From Takifugu bimaculatus (taxonomy: Eukaryota; Chordata; Actinopteri; Tetraodontiformes; Tetraodontidae), in the NCBI GenBank assembly GCA_004026145.2, contig CP034984.1, forward strand, positions 1,523,946 through 1,587,945: a stretch of 64,000 nt of DNA, in the 5' to 3' direction. Below the pieces are notes generated by a model. The model ran no database searches. It saw nothing but the letters and a program-made list of their open reading frames with translations, and was not told the origin of the DNA. The position numbers were made by a program, and so were the translations under genes. Below are positions 36,501 through 49,652 of the stretch, piece by piece; the first letter of the stretch is position 1, and each line of letters begins with the position of its first letter.

Positions 36501-39500
36501 AGCCGCGGTTCTATAAAATTTCTTAAGCCGAGTGTTCTCTTCGACCTCCGTGACAGAAAACATTCATTGACACAAACATTTGCATATTTTGAAAAGAACT
36601 GCAGTAGACGGAAAAAAGGGAAGGTGATGTCAGGGCTAACAGTCTGAAAAGTTACAATGGAAGTCACGTGAGCGTCATGTCTTACATTTCTAAACACGCA
36701 TTGCTGACACACATTCAGCTTAACATGTGAAAAGCTATATGTTACAAGGTCGCGTGATTGGATCGGTCCAGCAAAGTAAATAACAGGAATACATTTGATA
36801 TATATTGATTTTTAGTGTCAAACTAGATGTGTTACAAGACTTTTTGTTGATTTCCCTCAAAATAATGACTGAAGTTTAGAGGTCCCCCAATAGTAAATGA
36901 GCCTCATCACTGAATGGAACCAAAAAGTTACAGTAGTTCCCACACATGGAGCAGTCTAAACAGGTCAGAACTTTGAATTCAGGCCACATGGAAAACCCCA
37001 ACCCTGACCCTAACTGGATATTCATACGCATTTTCTCATACTGGTTGTGTGTTTTCTCCTCATCAGTTTCTATTCACTGGTCGGGGTCACTGTAATGCAC
37101 TACAGTTCCTGCAACTTACACTTCGGTTCCCTTTGCTCTGCTCATCCTGCACCATCATAGTCGAACCCTACTTTTTATTTATGTCCTCTGCACAAATGTG
37201 TGTTAGTTCCAGCCAAGTATGTTGATTAGACGAGAGGGACGTTTTACAGACCGTATCACTCCGCCTGACAGGTGTTGTATTAACCGTTATTTAACTGATT
37301 GGCAACAAAAGGTCAGAAAAACAACTTATAATCTCTTCTCACTTATTACTATTACCTAATAAAATGCTCTTGTATTACTGCTTGATGAGCAGGTGAAATG
37401 GGCGCAATTATAGTATTATAATCCATAAGCCATCGCTGATTCCTGCGATGATTAATCATTAAAACGTGGTTTATAATGAGTAGAGCTCCATCGGATGATA
37501 CGCCCCCTGCTCTCTCCCCCCCTGGTCGTTGACACTTGATGAATAAATGTCAGCAGCAGACTCAGGAAGAGCTCCATCCTTTAGCAGGAAGGGTACCTTC
37601 AGGGTCACCGCAGACATACCCATAATTCCCAGTGACACTAACGCATTGGCAAACCTTATAGCGCAGATTTCCAAGTTACATAACGTGATTCATAAATCTG
37701 GGAGAAAAGGGCAGATAACTCTCTTTGTGATAAACATTTTTCTCCTTATGTAGAATAATGGTTGACCTTTACTGGCTATGCTCGCTTATTAAAAGAGACA
37801 TTCAGCAAACTGATTCCCCAACATGTAACAGCTCAATGGGTAAAATAAACAAATATCTGATAACAAATGCGTATCGGAGTACTCTCAATAATACATTCAG
37901 TGCTGCTGTATCAAATTCCACAGTGAAGCTTTACCAACTCCCACACATTTTAAATAAGGAAACTAGCCTGCAGCTACACCAGCACGAAACATTTGGAGTC
38001 AAGATTGTCTGTCAAAACTGAAGAGATGTTGGCGGCAGCTGCAAATGACTTTGAAAAGAACTGTTTTAATCAAACTGTGGGCATTAAAATACAATGAAGA
38101 GCGTCCCATTTACAGATTTTTCTATGTTTTACCAGCAAAGTTGAAGTGCTCTTGAAAGCAGAGGCAGGAATAGAGGAATCACGTATTTGTTTTCTATTAA
38201 GAGATTATCAGCGTCATCATCGTTTTGAGCCCTACTGAAGCAGTATTTCAGCAGTATCTCAACAGGATTTCAGCAGGATTTCAGCGCACGACAACACCCC
38301 ATGTTCAAAAATAACATCCATTTGTAAAAATGCACTCTTTTTCTTACGCTGTCCTGTCGCACGAGACGAGTAAATGATTCACATCATCCCTAGAATCACG
38401 ATCAATCTGCTTCTCTCAACTTCAAGTAACCCATAAAGCAAGCAATTTGCCGTGCTCCACTTTCTGCTAGAACGGTTCCATCTGACATGGGAGGCGTATC
38501 TGTCCAGTGGTTCCTCTCCACACCCACCTTTGTTCTGTAGCTTTTGTCTAAGAGAATTGTCTTCTCTTTAGCCCTTCAGTCCCAAGCCTTCTAATGAAAA
38601 AAATGAGGGGGGATGGAAATCAATAAGTAGTTTCTAGTATTTTCTAAGGAAAATATGTGATGTGACTGAAGTCCAGAGGGAATCAATTATTCATTGCACA
38701 GTCGCAGACCTCCTGCTGCAGCAGCAGCTGAATCACAGACGAAACCGACTGAGACAAACATCCAGATTCTGTAGCATGAAATGATGTTGGCAACGCCGGC
38801 GCGTCGCACCAGCCACTGACAGCTTATCTGTCCATACAACTGCACAAGATTCACAAGCGCAGCACATGAAAAGGAATCCTGAATATTGGGACGTACAGGT
38901 GTTGTTCGGATCTGTGCCGTGTTTTTAAGTTTTGTTTTCAACGCTTACATTTATGAATCGAATTAGTCTATTTCATTTTTTTAAATCAGATTTGATGATG
39001 ATTTCCTATTTAGTGATAGATTACTGATATTAAAATATATATCAAACATTTTTATATATTTCTAGAAATGGCGCTCTGATGCCTCACAATGAGTGAAAGA
39101 CTTACAAGGTTTGTTTGATCTTTTAATGGGTTTTAATGGGTTCCATTATTGGTCTGTCTGTGCCAACGCACACACAAAGATCCTCTCTGGCAACAGAGCA
39201 GTGGTGACTCACACTTTGGTAGAGGAACTGACAGAAAAATGGCAGCCTTGGGGAGTGGCGTGCCCACGCAGGTATGTGTGTTGTGACCTCCTCGCGTGTC
39301 CTGTCCATCTACCCACTGTGCACTCACGAAAACAGCGACTCTAATGAACTTTCTCAGCTTCACTGGGGTGACTCACGCTGTCACAATGTGAATCTGCGTC
39401 GTTATCGACACCAGGTCAGGACCAATTTATTGTTGAGTCACCCTGCTTACAAAGCTTTGCTACCTGTATTTAAATTCAGGTTGAGTTGCAGAAACTTTTT

Positions 39501-42500
39501 AGAGCCTCAGTTACATAATTATGAACTGCGGCTATTTTTACTGCTGTGTGAAGATGAATCACTGACATCATTTATTTATATATTGACATTACATATTCTT
39601 TGGAAGCAGCATACTGCACCTTTAATACAGCCCTCCCTGTGTGAGTTTCAACAAGGAAAACATTAGTTAAAGATACAGCAAGGCTTCCTATTGGACCTGA
39701 TCTGAGTGCAGTTAAGTACTTGTCCAGGGACAGTTGAAATGCTGGTGGATACACGGTGAAGGTTCGGCACTCGTCTTCAGCTCCAAGGGAGAGTGTGACT
39801 CACACCCGCTGGCAGGATCAGCACCGGGTCGCCCGCTGTGGGTCACAATGACACGCAGGGTGGATGAAGATCTGCACCATTCTCTAATGAACCTGTGGTG
39901 TAGAAAATGAAAACAGCCATTAGCGAGAAGCAGCGGTGCCTGCGGGGCTGCGGCGGCCGTCAAAATGAGAGAAAAGCTGAAGAAACAAAAACCGCTGAAG
40001 ACTTTGTAATTACTGGGGCGCAGCGCAAATGAAAGTCATTATCCTCGTGCCTCCGTTGTGCATGTGCGGAAGGAGGATTTTCCACATTTATAATGCAGCG
40101 TGAACTTGGCTGTGAGGAAGAGGAGAGACAAAAATAGACCATCTTATAAAGTATTCAGTAACATTTGAGAGCTATTTTTAGCTCTCCCCTAGACTCCAAA
40201 AGTGGGTTATTTGGGGTTTATTTTATAATTACCACTTTGATTCTGGCCCCTTCAAAGTTTCAGCATCTGCTGAAACCTTTATAAAATTACATGAATACAA
40301 AAGGCTAATTTTAGATACCCGTACTGGACTGATTACCAGGGCTGCAGTGGAGCTGAGGTCATCACATGTTCTTTTGTGAGTAGGCATGTGCAGCCATGCG
40401 TGAGGAGGCTCTGGACTCCTTTGGAATGTGTGTCACTGGAGTTGGTAAATACTTCATTAGTTCCACCTCTCACGTGAGCTCACTTACTTACAGTTTGGTT
40501 TGAACGGGGCCATGACCGGGAAGGCAGGGTCACCAGAATAATGACACTGGGACCAATACTCAACCTACTGCAACGCGGAGGAAGACAAACAGCAGGTTTC
40601 ATAGCCGATAGGGGGGAATCTCCGCTACCCGCCGAAACCGATCAGCGAGAGGAACGATGCAGTGGAGTCGGAAGGTCGGCTCTTCTTCATGTCGTCCCAC
40701 AACAGCAGCACGCTGAGACAAAGGGAAGCTGCAGGACAGAGAAGAGAGAAAATGAAACGGCCAGAAAGCTGTAAATCAGTGTGAACTCTGAAACAGACCG
40801 CAAACACTGAATAATTTACACTCGTGTCCTGGCAGATGTTTGCGCACGTGTGATCCATACCTCTGCCTCCAGCGTGCAGCTCCCAATGCATCCGACTAGA
40901 GACATAGTGACAGACAGCGATGCTGAAATTTCCTCCTATTTATCAGGTTGCGTGACCCTTCACGTGGATCTGAGAGTGTTGTGCCGTCCTCACACGTTGT
41001 CTCAGGAGGGTTGCACAATCACATAACACACTCCCGTACACAGCTCCCCTTAAACAGGTGGGGGCAGGGGGTCGTCTGACGCGCTCACTCTCTCCAAATC
41101 CACACGGACACGTGCATTTGTTGCGGTGCCCTCAGCTGACCTTGAGTGCTGCCGTCCGTGGCGGTAACTGACACGTTTTGGTCTTTCCAGCACGCCATGG
41201 ACGCCATGAGCGCTGGAGTTAGCCCCAGCAGAGACTCCTACTACAACTCCAGCTACTGGGATGTGGGCAGCGCCTTTTTCTTCGCCGGGACCGTCATCAC
41301 AACCATAGGTGACATTTTTAGAGATGGGATGGCGGATAATCCTGCGTCACTTATCTCACCACAAGTTTACTTTTATTCTACTTAACTACTGTGTGTTTAT
41401 TAGGGTTCTGTTGTTATTAATACATTATATTATTATTTTCTTTTAGTTCACATGCAGATGTAACTGACTGTGACCTTGATTATTATATTCCCGATCAGTC
41501 TCTGTCCCCTGATTCATTCATTCTGTCCACACCTCCAGGACACCAGTTAACAGAATTAGCTGTGAAGGAAACCTAATTAGTGTTGCTCTTTGAGCTTATG
41601 TACTGCAGACTCCTGCAGGAAGCATTACATAACCAAATCAATTGATTATGTTGCATAAGAAAGTCTTGACTGTCTTCTGCTTCTCATCTTACACCTAATA
41701 ACCCCCCCACCCCCACACACTCACCCACGCCCCAGCCTCACAGTCTTTTCTGTTAATCTCCTTGCAACAGGTTATGGAAACATAGCGCCAAGAACGGAGG
41801 GCGGAAAGATCTTCTGCATTCTTTATGCCATTTTTGGCATCCCGCTCTTTGGCTTTCTGCTGGCGGGGATCGGTGACCAGCTGGGAACCATCTTTGTGAA
41901 GAGCATTCTGAGAGTTGAGAAGATTTTCAGAGTGAGTTTGTTTGGTTTTAGTCATTTATTCAGCAGCATTGTGCACTTTAACTCGCAACTACGTTGTTTT
42001 ATTGTTGCTGTAATTCCGTTTCTCTACTTGAATCAGCAAAAACACAGGCAAATCAGCCAGACTAAAATCAGAGTCACGTCCACCATCCTCTTCATCCTGG
42101 CCGGCTGCATCGTCTTTGTCACCATTCCTGCTGTCATCTTCAAACACATTGAGGGCTGGACCGCCCTGGAGGCCATCTACTTTGTTGTGATCACGCTCAC
42201 CACCGTGGGCATCGGAGACTATGTGGCAGGTGCAGTCTTCCTCCGGCGAAATCCCATTCTTTTGTCCTCCTTCTTCTCAGACTGAATGAAGGCTCTCCTG
42301 CACTTTCAGGGGGAAACAGGAGGATCGAGTACATGAACTGGTACAAGCCTCTGGTGTGGTTCTGGATCCTGGTGGGTTTGGCGTACTTTGCAGCCGTCCT
42401 CAGCATGATTGGAGACTGGCTTCGAGTGCTGTCTAAAAAGACCAAAGAGGAGGTGGGCCTCATTTAATTACACCGCTCGGTATTGAATCAGAGAGGCACA

Positions 42501-43716
42501 CAATAAAAGGTCCCTCTGCCGCTGCTTTGATCTTATTGTAAGCTTCTGAAACAGGTTGCTTGACATATTTTCCCCCAGTTAAAGGCATCTAAATGTGTCT
42601 TTAGTGTAGCGTTTCATATTCTAACCCTGGCTTCTGACATGTGGAGGGGGAAAAATATCCTTCCTGCAGACAGAGCACATCCACTCAAGAAATAGATCCA
42701 AACATTTGGAAGCGTGCGCTGCCGCATGACATGAGAAAAGATCTGAAATTACCTGTCAGAGCTGCGGGGGCTGGTCTGATCTAAAAAAAAACCCACAATG
42801 ATGGGGTGGGGGTGGGTTATTGATGATGTAGTGGTTTATGATGCCATCAGCAATGGTTGAGTGGGTGGCAATGGCCAGAATGGCCTGGTGAAGATCACAA
42901 CCCGTGAGGAGAAACGTGGCTGGAGCTGTTGTTATTTAATCTGGGCACACAAGTGTGACGGTATTCTTCAGGTTTTATACCTCCTCACCCTGGTTACTAT
43001 CAACGAGGAGATGTTTCCAGGTTTATAAGCAGGTTCCTGCCAGTTTACTCCCTTTAATTCCCCCATGCTGTTCTCATTGCAGGTTGGAGAGTTTAAAGCC
43101 CATGCAGCTGAATGGAAAGCCAACTGTGCGGGCGGAGCTGCGTGAAACGCGGCGGCGTCTGAGCGTCGAAGTCCTCGACAAGCTCCAGCGAGCCGCGACC
43201 ATCCGCAGCATGGAACGCCGTCAGCTGGGCCTGGAGCAGCGAGCTCACTCCCTGGATATGCTCTCCCCAGAGAAGCGGGCTCTGTTTGCTAGCCTGGACG
43301 CTAACCGCTTCAAGACCTCCTCCCAGGAGAGCATCGACACCAAGCTCAACAACCTGAAGCTGAAGGGCGCCTGCGAGCAGTACAACCACCCGGGGAGCGA
43401 GGAGAGCCCGCAGACAGCCTCGTCCTCAGAGGACAACCTCTTCAACATGAGATTCGGTTCCCTCACCAAGCTGGCCAGACGCAACAAGAACAGCGAAATG
43501 CGCAGGAACATCCCCGAAGACGTCCGGCGGGCGAGCGTAGGAATTAACTGCAGCGTGATGCTGGGGGAACAGAGAGCGGAAGAGGAGGAAAATGAGGAGA
43601 AAGAAGAAAGGAAAGAGGGAAACACCAGCCTGACGAATCTGTCGCAGCACTCGAGGGACCGCAGCAAGCTGAATGGGCTGACCCCAGCGCTGGCCAAAGA
43701 TATTGAAAAAGAGTAG
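33518..43716 (+). CDS. kcnk10: Two-pore-domain potassium channel TREK-2 (KCNK10), with one apparent frameshift
   Basis: Plasma-membrane leak K+ channel gated by stretch, lipids, heat and acid. Exons: 33518-33572, 35783-36198, 41191-41308, 41771-41931, 42037-42229, 42310-42452, 43083-43716. The start MKFPIENPRKQVNWDP matches the human isoform beginning MKFPIETPRKQVNWDP. M1 follows at MKWKTVLAVFIVVLLYLV, and the cap cysteine (KKHPCVTPDELE) and an N-glycosylation site (YYNSSYWD) are present. P1 is TTIGYGN across an exon join. P2 reads TTVGIGDYVAG, with Ile where TREK channels have Phe. The tail has the PKA-type RRRLSVE and SMERRQLGLEQRAHSLDML, specific to TREK-2. Exon 43083-43716 contains an extra base at about 43125, between EWKAN and the RRRLSVE segment. 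Ignoring it gives 572 residues (human about 538). Several in-frame Met codons in exon 2 could serve alternative translation starts. Confidence 0.92.
33573..35782 (+). other. kcnk10 intron 1
   Basis: This lies between the short first coding exon and the exon encoding the N-terminus and M1. It contains a T-run at about 34259-34274 and otherwise AT-rich unique sequence. No exon or RNA gene was recognised. Confidence 0.6.
36199..41190 (+). other. Long kcnk10 intron 2 with a small 11-bp tandem repeat
   Basis: Five kilobases lie between the M1 exon and the P1 exon. A tandem array of four 11-bp units lies at 38239-38282. No coding exon, transposon domain or RNA gene was found on either strand; open frames here are short and lack family signatures. 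Confidence 0.6.
38239..38282. repeat. Tandem repeat, 11 bp x 4
   Basis: Four successive units read AGCAGTATTTC, AGCAGTATCTC, AACAGGATTTC and AGCAGGATTTC, followed by AGCGC. It is inside kcnk10 intron 2. The units differ at three variable positions, so the array is old or imperfectly expanded. Confidence 0.8.
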
Positions 43717-45609
43717 CTATTAACTGGTAGAGACAGAGGAGAGACATCCCGAAATGAAAAAAACAACCCATCCCAGGTGTTTCTGGTCCAGATGTATGCC
43801 CTATTTCCAGTAAGCAGTCCAGTTTAGACCTGCACAACATGCTACCGTGGATCTTGTGCGCCCAGATCTTGTGAAATTCGTCCAATGTTTCGATGTAACA
43901 TCTGCTTCGGCTTCATGAGTGCAGTGACCTTGTCGCAGCCTTGTTGCAGTGTAACTCATCAATAACTTAAATGACGAAAAACATGCTGCCACGCATCGAC
44001 TTTATAACCTGAAAAACAACAAGTCTTTAATGCTCCTCACTGTGGTGAGTCCAGAGAATCATTACTTCTCTCTCAGATTGATTTTTTCCATCTCCTCATC
44101 GTGGTTTCCTTGTGGAATGGTGCCAAAGAGAAGGACAGTACGGATCAGTTATTTTGGTACGGTTCCTGCTTTGAAACTGCATATATACGTAAATACTCTT
44201 GCTCACTGATCCGACCTGAACTGTTCAGTGGAAACACAACTCCACCATCTGCACAGGACACTTGATTGCTAAAAATGTGACTCCGGGAGAGTGATGAGAA
44301 TACTGGAAGTTTGTCCTGACGCGTCACCGCCATCTTCCACCGGTCCTCTGCTACTTTGAGGCCGACCCGATCATCTTTAAGTGACTGGAGCGGGTTTGCT
44401 CTGAGCGACGGCCCCACTCGGAATTGCCGTGGGGCCCTCCAGAAATGTGCCTTCCTGTTTCCGATGCGTCGGTTGGATCTGCTCCGAGGAAATTCAAGTC
44501 ATTGTGCCATAAGCCATGGAAAAGAAAATGCGTTGCCAAAAACGTATGAATGGGGGAGACATACAGGGTCTGTAGCTAAATAACTCATGTCAGATGTTGC
44601 TACAGAATGAGCGACGTTCAGACTTTCTACAGGATGCCATGGCAACAGCTGTCCGCTGATGTTGAATCTAATTCATCAGCGATATGGGCCGGACTCTCCA
44701 AGAGGTGGTTTAATGTCATCCATCATTTAAAACATTATCGATCTGTGCGTTGTCATCTATTTTTAGCACCCGTCACAGAAGGACTTCCAAGTTTGATGAG
44801 AGGAGGGCGGGGCTGTGTTTCTGCTGGATTAATAGACAGTATGAGCGTCTGACCAGCTGACATGTAGAGTTATTCCTCCACTTCGTCTGACTTTGAAAAT
44901 GTCATCTGCAGGCAAAAACTATACAAAGAGCTACACAAACTACTTGTCGTGCATGGTTATTCCAATCACAACCAGACCAGATCAAGGCTTCAAATGAGCT
45001 TCTTTTTTTCATTTCTTTTTTTTTTTTAAAGGGTTCCGGTCTTGTTCATGGAAAAAAATATTTTAGTACCTTTTTTATTTGCTGTGAATCAACACCAACC
45101 CGACTCACACGTTTGACCACCTTTGGCCATGAGATTGTCAATAATGTTGAAACCACCTGTGTCACCAATGTCTTCAGATTTTGAAAGTGGCTTTTGAAAT
45201 CATGCATTTGATGCTATGTTTTTTTTTTGTACTCATGGAGCATGTTTGCATCTGTGTTTATTCCCTTTTTTACACTGGTGGAGCACTTGAGTGGACATTT
45301 CAATTTATTTGTAAAATATGAAAAAGAGACATTTGTGTCATGATTTTTTTAAATATACATTTTCTCGTTTTTTAAAGAATATTTTAAAGGTTCTTCTTGC
45401 TTTGCAAATAGACATTACAAATTCTGAACTGTACAGAAGTCTGAAATGTGTGAATTGCGTGCGTTGCATGCAGTTCCAAATCTGCTTCCATCAAACCCTC
45501 TCACGCTGATTATTATTCGTCCTTTAACCATCATCATTGTTTATTAAGGACAGTTTTATTTAACTGGATCACTTTAAATGTAGTGAGTGCCTTTTTTCCA
45601 GACAATAAA
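43717..45609 (+). other. kcnk10: kcnk10 3' untranslated region and polyA signal
   Basis: About 1.9 kb follow the stop up to AATAAA at 45604-45609 (CAGACAATAAACATGAC). T-rich stretches occur at 45001-45028. An X-box-like sequence lies at 44633-44646. No gene was seen on either strand. Confidence 0.6.
44633..44646 (+). promoter_or_regulatory. RFX X-box-like sequence in the kcnk10 3' UTR
   Basis: GATGCCATGGCAAC differs from the RFX consensus at one of 14 positions. Its position inside a 3' UTR makes function less certain. Confidence 0.3.
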
Positions 45610-46291
45610 CATGACATATGAACTTTTAAAGGTGGTGACTCTTTCAGTGGCAACCCTCACCTTAACCCTAACCTTCTGCTGGGGGCCCTGCAGCGTATAC
45701 TGGAGGATCATTAAAGCAAGAATATCATTTTCATATAGGAAACCAAAGGAATTACTATAAAAACTTTGTTGGGTGTTAGTAGTTGGTTAATTTTGGCATT
45801 GTGACAGGAAGCCCTGAAATGACTAAATGGGTTCTTGGCATCATTAATTCTCTCCCACTTGAGTTTTTCTAGCAGTGACCATCTGGCGTTAGAACTGCTG
45901 CTACTGAAAACACTCATCAGAGTCTCTCCAAAGGTGGGAGAATGGTTTGCAAGGATTTTCCAGGCTTTCTCTGCATGCTGTTAAGGTGTCCTTTAATGTT
46001 AATATAACAAAATCACACCACAGTGACCTTAGTCCAAATGACAAATCCACTGAACAGACTTGAGTTTGTTTGTTTTTTCTCTTTCTTTCTCTCTGTCTCA
46101 TCCTCTACTTTCAAAACTATAATTAGTCAATGTCAAAATCCTTTTACTTCATTAAGCCTTTGGTTAGAGTTCCATGTGTCAAAATGTGTAAATCATCCCA
46201 GGAAATGGGCCCAACTGACAACGGCACAAAGGAAATTAATCAGTGAGGCAGGACAGTAAAGGCAGGGCTGTAAATTTCATGTAGAAAACGA

Positions 46292-46293
<2 letters not shown>

Positions 46294-46378
<85 letters not shown>
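46294..46378. repeat. Compound (GA)n(GT)n microsatellite
   Basis: About 15 GA units (46294-46323) pass directly into about 28 GT units (46323-46378). The tract is uninterrupted and likely to vary in length between individuals. Confidence 0.95.
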
Positions 46379-46380
<2 letters not shown>

Positions 46381-48479
46381 CAAGGTGGAAGTGACCTCAA
46401 CAGCCCTCTGATGAGTGTTTCCCGTCATCTTGCTGTTTCTGATGGATCATGAATTAATTTAATCTGAAATGAAAAAAACCCCACCTATTTTCACAAGATG
46501 ACTCATGTGCAAGATGTTTTAGACACTTCGGCAGGAAGCAGCAGAGCAGCACCGGTAAAATCGGAAAGATAATCAACGCCACACTTGCAACAGTGAAAAC
46601 ATAAAGAAGCTGCTGGATCATACAGGTGTTGGCGTGAGATCCTTATCTGGGTGTTAATCACTGCTACCACGAAGGGAAAAGTTTATATGACTTGAGGAAC
46701 AAACCGAAAATATAACTAATTTTTAAATCAATCTCAAACGCATTTCTAATAAATCAATAATTTTAGCATGAAAGGCCAGTTTGGAATTTGCTAAAACTAA
46801 GGTAACCAAACACATCTCCAGCAAATATACAAAATAAAATCAGATTAAACTAGCCTTGAGGTTTTGGGCTGGATTAAAAACGCATCCTATCATGTGTGAC
46901 ACTGATCAGCCTGCTAGTGACCTTTAGCATTAGTTACCCCAGCCTATGGGTCACGCTAGGAATAGAGCGAATGTTGCGCCTCCTCCATAAAACACTAAAA
47001 CAGACCACTCCACTGATAAAGATATATAGAGCATAGTGCTTATTGTCAACAGACTGCTAATTATGCTGAAGTGTTCCAAATGTGGAAAGGGCGCCAGGGG
47101 TTGCTGACCCGTTTTAAAACAAGATAGCCCTGTCCCCCACAGGACTACTTAGATTTTGAATTGAGTATTTAGGGCCTACTAGTACATTATTCATTAAAAA
47201 AAGGAAATTACTCATCCAATGCGGATGCTGATCTGATGTACGTTCATTAAGCGGCACGGTGTCATCAGTGAATGCAGGGAAAGTAATGCTCAGCCCAACT
47301 CCCTATATCATGAGTAAAGAATAAAAAATAAAGTGAGATTTCACACAACTATTGATTGATGAGTTATTCCGTCTGTGGAAAGGTCAAAGGTCTGTGAAAA
47401 GGTCAGAGGTCAAACCAAAAACTACCTGTAATGACCTGTTACAATGAAAGGAGGAGGAGATTCTAAAGGGTGGGAATCTTATTGTTTCTCACTCGTGATG
47501 GTGTTATCATATTTCTTAATGTTTTTTAACTCCAAGTTCCATAAACAGCTTCTATTGCTAAGCCTTCCTGTCATCTCTGGGGATGCTGTCTGATTGGATG
47601 CTGGGTGTTTGCTGTTTTGGTGGACTTCTCTGTGATGCAGAGGATGATCCAGCACACACAACATAACCATTATCATACACAACAAAATGCTACAGTAACA
47701 AAAATCTAACTCCAACAAAAGAACCTTCATCCTTTATACTTCTTCTTTTGCATCACAACACCAAAGTTCTCACCCTCCATTCACTGATTTCATGATTCTA
47801 AGATGCTGTTGCAGTGGGAAAGGTCGAAGTGTGACAAGGGAGGATGAAGAGGAGGAAACATTGGAGGGAGTGTCAGACAGCCCAGAGGAGCCCAGTCAAC
47901 ACCCTCACAGGAGAGGGAGAAATCCTCCAGGCAGCGGAGATGGTCGAGGCAAAGGAGACGAAAGAACACGACATTCCAAAGCAGTCCAGTGTACGTATGT
48001 GTGTGAGCCTGTAGAGTGAAGAGGAGCAGATCACACCGGTACTGTTGCACAGTTAGAGGAGGAGGGGAGGTGCCAGAGAAGGAGACAAGGAAATCATAGA
48101 GGAGACAGAAGTAGGAGCCGATGACTGTAAGGCTTCAGCAGATCAATAAAGTTTCGGGCAACAAGTACAAACACAACACACACTGTGCACTTTTAAAATA
48201 TTAATAAAGAGCTGAATGCTAATTGATGCCCTTGGACAAAAATATACTGACCTGAAAGGCTTTATTTTCCTTGGTTTATTCAAAATGGCTCATTCATACA
48301 GGCAACAGTGAAAGTGTAGGAGGAGCAGCTGATTGAATGTAAATGTAATTCCATTAAAAGTACCCCCTAAAATAATCTTATTCCACGTCACACATTATGT
48401 AATGTTCCTACACACACAGATATTTTTAGCACCTGTCTTATTTGGTTCAAATTAACCCGGCAGCTCGGGCACAGTATAC

Positions 48480-48760
48480 TATACTACATCACTCATTCCC
48501 ATAGCAACAGCCAGCAATGGCGACCACAGCCCTGCACGTTGACTGTGGTTCGACAAATACCGACGGATCTTCCACTGTAGGTTTGACTTTGATTACGAGG
48601 TTTACCTTTTTGCCCTGGGATCGCTGTTACAGCCGCGGCCGTTCATCACGCCTCAGCGGCGGCAGACTCGCAGACACGTGCCGCAGCTGAAAATCGGCCA
48701 AAGCACGTTGCAGGTAGAAGCGCCGACGGTGTGACGCAACATTAAACAAGTTCAAGTGTG
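48480..48760 (+). promoter_or_regulatory. Orphan CpG-rich island with X-box-like motif
   Basis: A short patch of dense CpG stands out from AT-rich surroundings and is not attached to any recognised gene. It contains an X-box-like ATTCCCATAGCAAC at 48495-48508, an ATG at 48517 and an open frame of 65 codons lacking ATG (about 48543-48737). The open frame matched nothing I recognise. It may be an orphan promoter, an enhancer or an unannotated first exon. Confidence 0.35.
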
Positions 48761-49646
48761 CTCTCTCTATTCTAAAAGGCCTTCAGTTCCCTCATCAAGG
48801 ACAGCAGGAGGTGGGAAGTGAAAGGATGGCTGTCCACGTGCGCTTTATGGCTCCCTCCCCGGTTTTGCTGACGCAGGTCTTTCATTGTTATGAGAGACAT
48901 GTTTTTTAATGGATGGATGGAGCGAAGAATGAAACAGGACAAGGACGCACATGGATGAGTGCAATAAACAGCCTTTGCTATTGAAAACGTGACTCTCAAA
49001 CAATACAATTAATTACAGGTGGTGGTGGGGATCCCCCAGGATTACCCTGCAAGCAAATAAAGACAATAAAGCTCATTTAGAGCTTTCAAGATGGTCAGAG
49101 GGCTCGTTCATGCCCGACTCAGTGTATTGTTGCTCTTATCCACACCTGCCCAATAGGAGTCTTGGATTACGCTCATTTTCCTTGCAACATTTTCCTGTGA
49201 CAAACACTCACCACTAAATATGCAGTTCTATTAGAAACAATCGTATTAACTGCATTTCTTCCAGGTATAAACTCTACCATTAATTTAACGTTAGCGTGCT
49301 GACTCTGGGCATCACATTCCCTAATTACTACTATGTAGACATCTGAACAAACAAATTAGAAAAAGAAAATCAGGATTAAACTGGCTGTCGCAAGGATGAA
49401 CGGCGGTGGATTTTCACACATGGAAAATTAGTCTGGGGTCAAAGTGGGAAAGAGAAGGTTAAATAAGGAGTGAGCAGTGAGATGAGTTTAATCTCCAATT
49501 ACAATATACAGCACATTTTATGATGAATGTCCTCACATTTCTATTTCCTTATTTCTTGACCCATTTTGGTCAACAGAATGCGCTACAGATGCCTTGTGGC
49601 TCACAGCTGATAAAGGTTCAGGCATACATACAAAGTAAACAGACCG

Positions 49647-49652
49647 TTTATT
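49647..49652 (-). terminator. gpr65: Candidate gpr65 polyadenylation signal
   Basis: TTTATT on the plus strand gives AATAAA on the minus strand, about 420 bases past the gpr65 stop. It is the first good signal seen in that direction. Confidence 0.4.

Larger units (their letters stand above)
45630..49630. other. Gene-poor spacer between kcnk10 and gpr65
   Basis: These four kilobases lie between the convergent kcnk10 and gpr65 3' ends. Contents noted are a compound (GA)n(GT)n microsatellite at 46294-46378 and a CpG-dense patch at 48480-48760. The human gene beyond GPR65 (GALC) was not found here. Frames such as 47792-48019 have no recognisable family. Confidence 0.6.

Noticed and set aside
45650..45676. 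Telomere-like CCCTAA words
   Set aside because: Only one or two imperfect units (TTAACCCTAACC); too short to call an interstitial telomere repeat.
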